Positions 53,969 through 62,970 of a DNA stretch of 64,000 bases are shown one piece after another. The stretch is from Breviolum minutum Mf 1.05b.01 (taxonomy: Eukaryota; Sar; Dinophyceae; Suessiales; Symbiodiniaceae), in assembly GCA_000507305.1 (NCBI GenBank), contig DF240824.1:38108-102107 (forward strand), in the 5' to 3' direction. Within the stretch, counting starts at the first letter, position 1. Every line of letters starts with the position of its first letter. The translations under genes were made by a program, and so were the position numbers. The notes under the pieces are model-generated. The model was not told the origin of the DNA, made no database searches, and saw nothing but the letters and a program-made list of their open reading frames with translations.

Positions 53969-54215
53969 TTGGATCTCAAAGACTCCAAGACAAATTGGCG
54001 AAGAACGACTTCTCAGCAGCTTTTGCAACGAATTTTAGTGACATTGCTTAGGCTTCTCACCAAAAAATTTCCCACGGTGGTGTTGTCGAGAAGTTGGCTG
54101 TTGCCGACGATGAATGCGGCATCCTGCTGTTCGTTTCAACTTCTCACCTGTAGTGTTTTACCACGTGCAATGCTGGAGCTTGCCCCGACAGAACTGCGTT
54201 GCCCAAACGAGGGAG
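53969..54215 (+). other. Coding-like island, frame uncertain
   Basis: Frames read RLQDKLAKNDFSAAFATNF and then, after a CTTAG, GVVEKLAVADDECGILLF, each ending in a stop, while a third frame is open for 88 codons and ends at a GTATG donor. At least part is probably exon. Confidence 0.35.
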
Positions 54216-55029
54216 GTATGTTTTTTTTGTCATGAGTTGTTGTCATTTGAAGTAGACGTGTATGTATACATATGCATACTATAGTTATGAATATGTATAT
54301 ATATACACATTTTTTTTGATTTATTGCTTTCATACTGGTATAAAGAACATGAAACCTGGGGGGATGTTTCCCCATCCCATAAGATCTCCAGTGGTTTTCG
54401 CATCACGGATATGACAAAAGGACTGTAACATGGGATGCAAAGAGTTTCGAATTGAAACCCTTTTGACATTGGTAACGCTTGGATAACCCAAAGGTCAAGT
54501 TGTATCCTGGATGTTTACGTTTTTTTCCCAGCTCACATGTCGACCATCCTTATGATCCTCATCATGTTCATGACTATCCTCCAAGGATTTGGAGTCTACA
54601 CAGGACCCATGATGTAGGTTATAGGGTGTTATAGGATGTTATACGTTTGTACTTGAGCCATTTGGGTCTGGCTCCAATGATAGGCAAAAATACTTCAAAA
54701 GACTGGTTTGTTCAAAGGTATATAATGGTTAGTCTCTACGAGGTAACAGCAAAATTCATTGATACACCATTTGAGATGATTGAACTCTTAATATTCTCAA
54801 GGCCTACTGTGATCTTCGCCCAATCTTAAAACGTAGTGCCTAAAGTCTCTCCTTGGATGGTCGTGCAACAGTCACTCATTGTTTACTGGCTGTTGTTTTT
54901 GCATGTACAACCTGAACAACCCTACTTTTGGGGAGTTACTTAGACCATCATGATTTTAGTAGCGCCAAAAAACGATGAACAGCGTGGGATCTTCATGGAC
55001 AAGAAGTAGGCAAATGATATCATGCTTCG

Positions 55030-55165
55030 GATTTGATTGCGTCGCTGAACCTTACAGCGGCCCTCGTGGGCACGGGTTTTATGGACGTTGACTTCCGTTG
55101 ATTGACAGCAACGACACACTGCGAAACGCATCCGGCATTCCCCATATCTCTTGAGGAACCGTGAC
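55030..55165. other. Coding-like island, strand uncertain
   Basis: Plus: SDLIASLNLTAALVGTGFMD then a stop. Minus: FLKRYGECRMRFAVCRCCQS and HKTRAHEGRCKVQRRNQIRS, Cys- and Arg-rich. The minus reading recalls a zinc ribbon but lacks the second cysteine pair. No call on product. Confidence 0.3.
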
Positions 55166-55464
55166 ACCAAGGGGGGGCCACTAGGCCCCCAGGTCTGGTT
55201 CGTTCAAAATTCCGGAAGTGATCTTTGACGGATTTTTGTGTTATGGAAGATGCAGCAGCTTCATCCATTCTTCTTTTGGAACAGTAAATGAAAAGAAGAC
55301 CTCAGCCAAGGTCACACCAAATGGTGGGTGATTCAGCATGATTCAGCTTTAGGAATTTGCAGCCATTTGCCCACAAGGTGTGGGCCCCCTTACAAGTTAC
55401 AAAAGTAAGGTTATAACTACCTACTGTATAAGGTTAAAATATCTCCAGTTTACCCATTTACAAG

Positions 55465-55570
55465 GCTTTTGGAGGTGCACCAAGATGGTGTCATGGCTTC
55501 CGAACTTCAGGGGAGCTTGCCGAGCCGAGATGCTGATACGTTTACACAGGCATTGGTTTCAAAGAAAAAG
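55465..55570 (+). CDS. Candidate exon
   Basis: CATTTACAAG acceptor and GTGTCC donor bound 106 bp: LLEVHQDGVMASELQGSLPS and RDADTFTQALVSKKK. It is hydrophilic and clearly protein-like. It precedes the 607-bp tandem repeat; the exit phase 0 does not join 57357, so an exon is missing. Confidence 0.5.
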
Positions 55571-55740
55571 GTGTCCAACTGGATTGAGTGCTTGCAGCAT
55601 TGAATGGAATAGATTATAAGATCCCACACAAAAAAGAATTGAAGGAATAAGGGACATGTTTGAAAAGATCAAATGAGGGAAAGGAAATTGGAGGAAAATA
55701 AACTTGTGCTTGTGGAAATACGTCTCATAAACATACTTGT

Positions 55741-57165
55741 CATAAGGTTGGATCGGAACGTTCTGAAACTGTAAAGTGTGATGTTCACTGTGCTTTGTGT
55801 GACCTGCATAGGATTGTTCCCCTTGGTTTGTTTATCTTGTCTTCGTTGCCTGATGCTACTTGCTTGGCCTGTGATGACAAAATCTAATCCCAGCTCTCTG
55901 ATTGTTTGGGCAATTTGAGGAGACAACTTGTTCCGACACTTTGTCTGAGCCATGCACGACATGTTGAACAGTCTATTTGCTGTACTTGCTTCCCTTTTTG
56001 TGTGGAGTATTCTATCTAGATCGATTTTTAGATAGAGATACATGTTGTGGAAAAGGGCAACGATGAAAGAACAAGACGTGCTACACCTCTTCCGAACTTA
56101 CACGTGTGGAACAGACTTGTGAAGGGTAGTGGTCTGAGCGGTGCTGCACTTGCCTTGTTGATGAAAGAAATTGGCTTTGTGGCGGTAGAGAGTTTGAATT
56201 GATCTTGCCTTGCACATAATGACAAAACCTAATCCCAGCTCTCTGATTGTTGTGGCAATTTGAGGAGAGAACTTGTTCCGACACTTTGTCTGATACCGTA
56301 CCCCAAAGACAATCCAAACGCATGCAAAGGACGCAGCGAAGACATGTCATAAGTTTGGATCGGAACGTTCTGAAACTGTAAAGTGTGATGTTTACTGTCC
56401 TTTGTGTGACCTGCATCAGATTGTTCCCCTTGTTTTGTTTATCTTGTCTTCGTTGCCTGATGCTACTTGCTTGGCCTGTGATGACAAAATCTAATCCCAG
56501 CTCTCTGATTGTTTGGGCAATTTGAGGAGACAACTTGTTCCGACACTTTGTCTGAGCCATGCACGACATGTTGAACAGTCTATTTGCTGTACTTGCTTCC
56601 CTTTTTGTGTGGAGTATTCTATCTAGAACAATTCTTAGATAGAGATACATGTTGTGGAAAAGGGCAATGATGAAAGAACAAGACATGCTACACCTCTTCC
56701 GAACTTACACGTGTGGAACAGACTTGTGAAGAGTAGTGGTCTGAGCGTTGCTGCACTTGCCTTGTTGATGAAAGAAATTGGCTTTGTGGCGGTAGAGAGT
56801 TTGAATTGATCTTGCCTTGCACATAATGACAAAACCTAATCCCAGCTCTCTGATTGTTGTGGCAATTTGAGGAGAGAACTTGTTCCGACACTTTGTCTGA
56901 TACCGTACCCCAAAGACAATCCAAACGCATGCAAAGGACGCAGCGAAGACATGTCATAAGTTTGGATCGGAACGTTCTGAAACTGTAAAGTGTGATGTTT
57001 ACTGTCCTTTGTGTGACCTGCATCAGATTGTTCCCCTTGTTTTGTTTATCTTGTCTTCGTTGCCTGATGCTACTTGCTTGGCCTGTGATGACAAAATCTA
57101 ATCCCAGCTCTCTGATTGTTTGGGCAATTTGAGGAGACAACTTGTTCCGACACTTTGTCTGATAG
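55741..57165. repeat. 607-bp tandem repeat, about 2.3 copies
   Basis: Copies begin near 55741, 56348 and 56955 with the phrase CATAAGnTTGGATCGGAACG; the third ends near 57165. The copies differ by few substitutions. Each unit has an internal duplication of about 75 bp (TAATCCCAGCTCTCTGATTG ... TTCCGACACTTTGTCTGA). Minus frames stay open through the array (150-200 codons), but they start and end with the repeat unit and show no known domain. Confidence 0.9.
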
Positions 57166-57356
57166 GTTTTTTGCAGATTTCTGGATTAAAGAGGATGAGT
57201 TGGATCTCTTCCCTGTGTTCTCCAGGAGCCTATGAGCCATTGAAATAAATCCCAGAAAAAGGTGGACCATTCAACAAAGCCCAAGTTGTTCTTGTTTTGG
57301 TTTTGACAGCTTTGATTTTTGTGGGTTCCGAATCTTGTTGGGTTTGCTCTTTAAAG

Positions 57357-57464
57357 GCGACCCTTGTTTCATAGTTGATGAGACAGGTACGAAACGCCAA
57401 TTTCCGAGCCGCGTGTGGAGGAACGGGGAGGTGGCAGATGGGGGGACTGAGAGATCCGTACGGG
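57357..57464 (+). CDS. Exon 1 of a three-exon phase-consistent gene end
   Basis: GGTTTGCTCTTTAAAG acceptor; 108 bp reading DPCFIVDETGTKRQFPSRVW and RNGEVADGGTERSVR, exit phase 1 at a GTAGCT donor. It joins 57900 (enters with two bases). An earlier GT after GGGGAG is an alternative end. Confidence 0.5.
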
Positions 57465-57899
57465 GTAGCTGGAGAGGTGTTGGGGTTTCAGGTCATGATC
57501 AGGCTCGTCAAACTAAGAAACCTATATCCAGCTGACTTCTAAATTAAATGAAGATACCCAAGATACCCCTCACGTGCTTTCATTTTTTGATGAGAGATGA
57601 GAGTATGCATTCATTCTGGTAGGATGGTTTTCAGGGAACGCTACTCTTTGGTCAACTGACTGGCGAGCCGTACCCCAAATATCTGGATGGGTTTCATCAT
57701 TGATGGGTCTTAGTTGGTGGTATCCCTGAATCCACTAGCAATGGAACAACAGTTTGTTCATTTCTAGTGAGGAAGTCCCCTTCTCAACCTTCACTTTCCA
57801 CTTTCAAAGCTGGTAGACACTGTATCAAGCATGGATTAAATATAGATTCAAGAATGATATACCATTTGGGATGACTTGAAAGCTTTATGAAACTTCCAG

Positions 57900-57989
57900 T
57901 TTTTAAAGCATTGACATTGACATTTGCCATGGCTGGCCTGGGGCCACCCGAAGGGGAAAAACCAGAGAAGCGAGGAGGAGAACGTCCAG
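57900..57989 (+). CDS. Exon 2 of the 57-58 kb gene
   Basis: GAAACTTCCAG acceptor and GTTTGT donor bound 90 bp: FKALTLTFAMAGLGPPEGEK followed by PEKRGGERP. The exit phase 1 joins the exon at 58309. An ATG in the Kozak-like context GCCATGG lies inside, so this could also be a first coding exon. Confidence 0.5.
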
Positions 57990-58067
57990 GTTTGTGAAGG
58001 GTTGTTGGGAAGGCAGCAAAAGCTTGACGATGTGCTGAATGAGTAAGGATGTGCTGATCTTGGTGGA

Positions 58068-58162
58068 TGATTGAACTGAACTGAACTGAATTGAATTGAA
58101 TTTAAGTGAATTGAAATGAACTGAACTGAATTGAATTCAATTGAATTGAATTGAATTTATTT
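58068..58162. repeat. GAACT/GAATT pentanucleotide repeat
   Basis: About 18 units of GAACT, GAATT and variants. It lies in the proposed intron between 57989 and 58309. Confidence 0.85.
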
Positions 58163-58308
58163 GACTGAACAGGTTGACTCCAACTTTCTATTTTCAAGCC
58201 CAAAAGGCCTTCCATAGAGTGATGATGCATGCTATTTTATGCCTGTGTGACACGTGACTGGTGCGAGAAAATTTTCATATTTTTTTCCATCCTTGAATGT
58301 GTCGGCAG

Positions 58309-58490
58309 CGGTGGTTCTGAACGTTTCTGTGATCTTGTGGGGCATATCGGATACACCCGACGAGAATCACCGCATCAGGGTTTGCATTGACCGCTCACCA
58401 AGTCGGCAGGAAAAGACTACACGGCCTTTTTCCCAGCTTCCGCATGGAACCCAAGAGTGTTGGGGTCCGGACATTCCTGACCAGACCTGA
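58309..58490 (+). CDS. Terminal exon of the 57-58 kb gene
   Basis: The acceptor follows TTTTTTTCCATCC and ends GTCGGCAG. In the phase given by 57989 it encodes VVLNVSVILWGISDTPDENH, RIRVCIDRSPSRQEKTTRPF and SQLPHGTQECWGPDIPDQT, then TGA at 58488-58490: 59 sense codons and a stop, exactly in phase. Opening with a hydrophobic strand and ending hydrophilic, it looks like part of a globular domain. I do not recognise it. Confidence 0.5.
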
Positions 58491-58801
58491 GTGTTAAAGG
58501 TGCCAAACAAAAGTTCTTCTATGTCATACGCAAGGGACATGGAAAGTTTTCAATTTCCATGTTGGAAAATATGTTGTCTCATGTGTATAAATATAATATC
58601 TCATTTTGGCGTTTTTGGTGAAACACTGGTCCTTTGGTTTCCTTCTGAAATGTGCTAAAAAAACCTGACAAGGTGGAGTTTGTAAGATTCTTTTTTTTTC
58701 GTCAAGCTGGTGGCTGATAGTTGAGGAAAATTTTCCAAACCACGGAATTTAACGTCCCAGAGCTTGGGTGGTGGGTGAAATATGTTCATCCCAGAATTTT
58801 T

Positions 58802-58904
58802 TACCCTCCAGAAATCGGTTACATATCCCACCAAAAGGAAAAAGGAACATCATCGACTCAAAAGTGGTTTGGTAAAAGGATATATGCTAGTTTCCTGGAG
58901 GGTA
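58802..58904. repeat. Foldback element, imperfect
   Basis: Arms TACCCTCCAGAAATCGGTTA (58802 on) and the complement at 58878-58904 (GGATATATGCTAGTTTCCTG then GAGGGTA). The loop contains CATCGACTCAAAAGTG, also found at 45734-45749. Confidence 0.75.
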
Positions 58905-59429
58905 GTTTATAAAGACATAGGATGGATGATTTTGTTACGAGAGGAAACAGAGTGAGACAGAGAGTATGACAGCCCTAAGAAGGAATATAGATTCTGTTGG
59001 TGCTTCAATCCAGTAAAAACGACTCGTTCTTAGTTTTTCGCCTGATTGATGAAACTCAAACTGATGAGTGGAGGGATTCCATTTAGGATGCTCTGCTGGT
59101 TTCTCCTGCTTTCTTTTTGTTGCCTTGTTTCCTTGTTTCCTTCCGCTTCCCTTCTGTGCTTTCTTCTGCTTCCTTGAAAGTTCGGTGAAACCGCGAATGT
59201 AAGACGAGTTCCGAAACGGATGATCTCAAGAATTAGTACTTGTAATCCTCAATGGTAATCCTCAGGAGATCCATGTAGGTTGCGCATGTTGGTGTATCTG
59301 TACAAGATTGTAAGTCCATAGATTCGCCAGTAAATTCTTGCTGTAGTCCTAATGGCTGTGACACAACGGTATCAGGTCGAGTCAACCGAACAAGTAGAAC
59401 AAATCTGGTTTGAGGGATCCAATCAGGCC

Positions 59430-59655
59430 AACAAAGTCACTACAAGAGTTTGAACGGGGCTTACGTGAAAACCTTTTGGGTGAGCAGTTTCTTATCAATT
59501 TCGCTAGAAGTATTATAGTCAATGACCATTTTCCAAACGCGGTTCAACCCGTAGGTCGTGGAGTCGCGGAAGTATTCTCCTCACTTCTTGCTGGGTGTGG
59601 AAGCTCAAAAGTGCTAAAAAAGGAGAGCCAACTTGGATGCACAACAGAATCCTAA
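59430..59655 (+). other. Coding-like island
   Basis: The frame reads FERGLRENLLGEQFLINFAR, VNDHFPNAVQPVGRGVAEVF and SSLLAGCGSSKVLKK before a stop. It may be an exon starting after CACTACAAG. A second frame is open for about 23 codons. Low certainty. Confidence 0.3.
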
Positions 59656-59688
59656 ACTGATATCAATTAAAGTCACCCAACGGGTTAG

Positions 59689-59768
59689 GCCACCGAGCTC
59701 GCCTCCGACGTGGAAGCAGCGCCGGAGTTCCTTCCGGAAGTCCCTTGTTGGAGCTGCAGCCTCGACAG
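59689..59768 (+). CDS. Exon 1 of the 59-61 kb gene end
   Basis: CACCCAACGGGTTAG acceptor; 80 bp reading ATELASDVEAAPEFLPEVPC followed by WSCSLD, then a GC donor. The exit phase 2 joins 59952. The GC content is much higher than in the flanks. If the GC donor is not used, the frame stays open to 60018. Confidence 0.5.
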
Positions 59769-59951
59769 GCGGGGCTTGGGGGCACCCAAAAGGAGCAAAA
59801 TGACTGTTTTTTTTGTAAATAGGAATGAGAATGAGAATGAGTTTGTTTTAGGAGATACCAAGAAACCTACTTTGTGGGGTTGCACCATCTATTTTCATTT
59901 GGTTAGGTTGAAATGGTGGCATCTCCGGCTTAGCTTCAAGTTGCAACTCAG

Positions 59952-59982
59952 GCGGAGACTGCAGGCCCATCGCGCAAAGCTG
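59952..59982 (+). CDS. Exon 2 (31 bp) of the 59-61 kb gene end
   Basis: AAGTTGCAACTCAG acceptor and GTAAGG donor, both good. In the incoming phase it reads RRLQAHRAKL and exits in phase 0 to 60860. Confidence 0.5.
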
Positions 59983-60859
59983 GTAAGGTGTGGTCGTGGG
60001 AAGGGTGGTTTGGTTTGAAGTCATCTATACAACTGAAAAAAAAGGATGTGTTTCTTGTGGTGGAAGCAGCATTTGATTTGAATTGATTTGGTGTTTTTTT
60101 GTTTTAAACGATCTAAATTGCAGTGAATCTAGGCTCCTTGCCCTCCTACAGACCTGGATAAGACCTTTTTTTGGCTAGAATCCGAGGGGGTGGGGTGATG
60201 ACGCCTCGTCTAAATCTATGAGAAAATTACTTGTCCAACACGACCTGGTGAATGAGAGAGGAGATGGTTTTTACTAGGGATTCTATAAACCTTATTTCAA
60301 AAAATACCGTATCCTTATGAATCAGTCATCTTCTGATGTTTTGCCAGTTGTGTCGTCATTGCTCAAATATGTCAGGCGTCTCGACTTTTGTACTGGATGA
60401 AACTTCAAACAGTGACTTTTAAGCGATTCTTTTATGGTAAACCATCAGCTTTTACTTGCTGGCTAGCCATTTGGTCTTTTCTTATTGGAGGTTTTCTATT
60501 TGATGCATGACATGTCCAATAGAAGTCCTTTTGAAAGGTTCCTAGAAAACCCGCAACCACCAATCTACAGTAAGCATTGCCCTGCCAATGGCGGCTGGCG
60601 GTTGAGGACATAGACCCTTTTCTTGTAGAGGTTTGGGACGATGAAAGGAGCCAAAGTAGTGACTGAGCCCTGAACATATCTGGAAATTTGGCGTAAAGAG
60701 TGGGGGAACCCTCCCAGAAATGACAGGGGAATGAAGAGGATTTTTTGGGGATGCCCCAAACCTTTCCAGGAAAAAAAAAGATACCAAGCTTGATAGTGAA
60801 GGTTCTAAGCAATCCGCTTCCAAATCTGTGATCTTGCTGTTCACTGGCACGCTGGGTAG

Positions 60860-60916
60860 GCTGCCGACAACAAACGCAGGTGCGGCTCTCATCGGCGGTG
60901 GTTAGACGTGAAGTAG
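60860..60916 (+). CDS. Terminal exon of the 59-61 kb gene
   Basis: CACGCTGGGTAG acceptor; in phase 0 AADNKRRCGSHRRWLDVK then TAG at 60914-60916. Basic C-terminus. A second AG (CAAACGCAG) 19 bp later is an alternative acceptor, giving a short Gly-rich end. Confidence 0.4.
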   Translation, partial: AADNKRRCGSHRRWLDVK

Positions 60917-60967
60917 GGTGGAGCTGTTAGTTGACTGGAGGCTACATGCACAGTCTCTAGATACTGT

Positions 60968-61012
60968 GGATGGAAGAAATCCCATTCCCAACCACATGGG
61001 ATGTGTAAAAAC
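60968..61012. repeat. Dispersed segment shared with 46671-46720
   Basis: GGATGGAAGAAATCCCATTC and CCAACCACATGGGAT parallel the copy at 46671. TCTTCCATC near 61028 is complementary to its start, so it may form a hairpin. Confidence 0.6.
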
Positions 61013-61753
61013 CCTGTAAATCGATATCTTCCATCAACAGTATCACACCCACATCACCCACACCTTTGGTTTCTTTAGCCACTTCACCACGACAATGGTC
61101 CGGGGGAAGCTGTGTGGACATCGTCCATAGTCCATAACACCCAACCGAGAACTCCCCACCAATTGTTCCAACCCCAAAAAACTTATGGGGAGAGGGGGAG
61201 CCGAAGTTTTTTGGAATATAGGTGAATACATATTTAGTAGAAATGTGAAAGGTAACATCAGTACAAAATACAAGAACTAGTATGTAGTAGAATCAGTGTG
61301 GTAGATAAACCCACGGACTTCAATGTCAATGACCCAACTAAAAGCCGTGGGGACACCGCTGAAATATGCAGTTCAGAGTGCAAAAGTCGTAGTGCGTGGA
61401 TCTCAACTTTTACAAAAGGAGAATGCTATGAATCAAAGGGATTAGTGAACGAGTGAACGACTTTACCTGAGATTTGCCTTGAAACAATCTTTATCATTAT
61501 TCTATCTACCGACCTTTGCTCGTGTAGGTTGTCTTTCTGGAGGCTTCGGGAGAAAGCGTAGGAATAGACAACGCATCTCGACTAAGGAGACATCAGGCCG
61601 ACAATCTAGCTTTTAGGATCGCAACCATTTCCGGAATGTGATGGCGAATTCCAAGTGAAGATCCTTCCCCCCAAATTGTAACACTTCAGCATTTCTAGAC
61701 AATAGTGGTGTATATAAGTTGAACCATTTAGCCATACCAACCTGGGTTCACAG

Positions 61754-61893
61754 GTCTCCAATCGGTTGGGTCACCCATCGATCATCAACCGAGCCTTGGA
61801 ACGCCAGGGAGAAGATCTCCAATCGCACGCCTGTGCCCTTTGAACCGCAGGTTTGGGCGGTTTGGCCATTCACATTCCACCGAAGGATCTTAG
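61754..61893 (+). CDS. Exon 1 of a two-exon gene end at 62 kb
   Basis: CCTGGGTTCACAG acceptor and GTTAGG donor bound 140 bp: SPIGWVTHRSSTEPWNAREK, ISNRTPVPFEPQVWAVWPFT and FHRRIL. The exit phase 1 joins 61986 across a 92-bp intron. The protein is rich in Trp and Pro and looks globular. Family unknown. Confidence 0.5.
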
Positions 61894-61985
61894 GTTAGGC
61901 AATTTATAGCACCCCAAAAGGTAGTGATTGTTAAGGGAATCCTAGCCAATCTTGATTGAATTGTTTAAAAAAAAAACATCCCAAG

Positions 61986-62110
61986 AGTTCGGCTATGAGG
62001 GTGCGGTTGACCAGGGATCCAACTATCCAAATCTCCTTCCGCACGGGAACTTTTTTTTCCCCCCGTTGCCCAGCGCTGTTGAGGTTGGATGGAATCAATC
62101 TCTTCGATAG
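61986..62110 (+). CDS. Terminal exon of the 62 kb gene
   Basis: AACATCCCAAG acceptor. In the phase given by 61893 it reads FGYEGAVDQGSNYPNLLPHG, NFFFPPLPSAVEVGWNQSLR, then TAG at 62108-62110; 125 bp fits the phase exactly. The T8C6 tract at 62051-62064 followed by TTGCCCAG could itself be an acceptor, so the last part is less certain. Confidence 0.45.
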
Positions 62111-62585
62111 GAACAGTTTTGGCCAATCAAAAAGACTAAAAGGGAGGCAATGCACCATCTCCTTCCAGTAGTTGTGCCGAAAATTATAATCAGGTTCGGA
62201 TAGGTGGGTCTGCGATTCTGATTGTCATTATTTCCATGTTTAGTATTGTCAAGTCATAATATGTTTGGGCACAACACATTCTTGACCAGAGCCTTCAAGT
62301 TTTCGATGGTGCTATGATTGTTTCCCTTGGGTGATTCGTAAACCCTGGCACCATGGAGCCAGTAACCACTTGGTTGCTGAACATCATTACTAGGCCGTGC
62401 CCACATGGAAAGACCCACAATACAAATGCTGAAATTATATTGCGGTCACGAAACACACTAGGTCCAAAAAGAGACCCAAAACAATCTATAAGCCCCAGTA
62501 TGCTACAATTGTTGAGAATGGTGAGTCTAAACAGATTTCTGATGATTTTTGTGACCCTCTTTTGCTGCTCCGTTTTGTTTCGACC

Positions 62586-62852
62586 TATTTCTATGAGGAG
62601 ACCCGCCCCAAAGTGCCTGACATGGACGAACAAGACGCCAACGAGGAAAACGACGCCAGCGCGCTACTCAAAGGCCGGAGTTTCACCCCTGCCTTTTGGA
62701 TTCTCCTTGTATGGTTTTCACGGCGGATATTTCGCAGGGTGCCTCATTGTTCAAGAGGATGGATGTTTCATTACCAACGTTTGCTCGATGACACTGTGGG
62801 AGATTTCGAGGCAAAAGTAATCTCCAAATTACATGCACCCCCGGAAGATTAA
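62586..62852 (+). CDS. Coding island near the right end
   Basis: A frame reads YFYEETRPKVPDMDEQDANE and ENDASALLKGRSFTPAFW, acidic and exon-like, with possible acceptor at TATGAG (62598) and a GTATGG donor at 62709. Without splicing the frame continues through a basic stretch (FSRRIFRRVPHCSRGWMFHY) to TAA at 62850. The last bases of that reading lie in the arm of a foldback element. Confidence 0.45.
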   Translation, partial: YFYEETRPKVPDMDEQDANEENDASALLKGRSFTPAFWILLVWFSRRIFRRVPHCSRGWMFHYQRLLDDTVGDFEAKVISKLHAPPED

Positions 62853-62970
62853 CGGCTGGAACCTACAAATCACCCATGTTAGAAAGGAAAATGATCAAAA
62901 CCTTTCACCTCCATGATTATGGAACCAAACCTCCAGGGAATAATGTTCCAGCTGTTAATCTTCAGGGGTA
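62837..62970. repeat. Foldback element, imperfect
   Basis: Arms ACCCCCGGAAGATTAACGGC (62837 on, ending TGGAAC) and the complement at 62945-62970 match at 23 of 26 positions. Loop of about 82 bp. Confidence 0.8.

Noticed and set aside
54940..55170. Zinc-ribbon protein of translation-factor eIF2-beta type on the minus strand
   Set aside because: FLKRY and a first CxxC are suggestive but the second cysteine pair is absent, and the plus strand is open as well.
56081..57140. Two large minus frames (201 and 150 codons) as genes
   Set aside because: Both are the 607-bp repeat read in the same frame. They begin and end with the unit and share no known domain.
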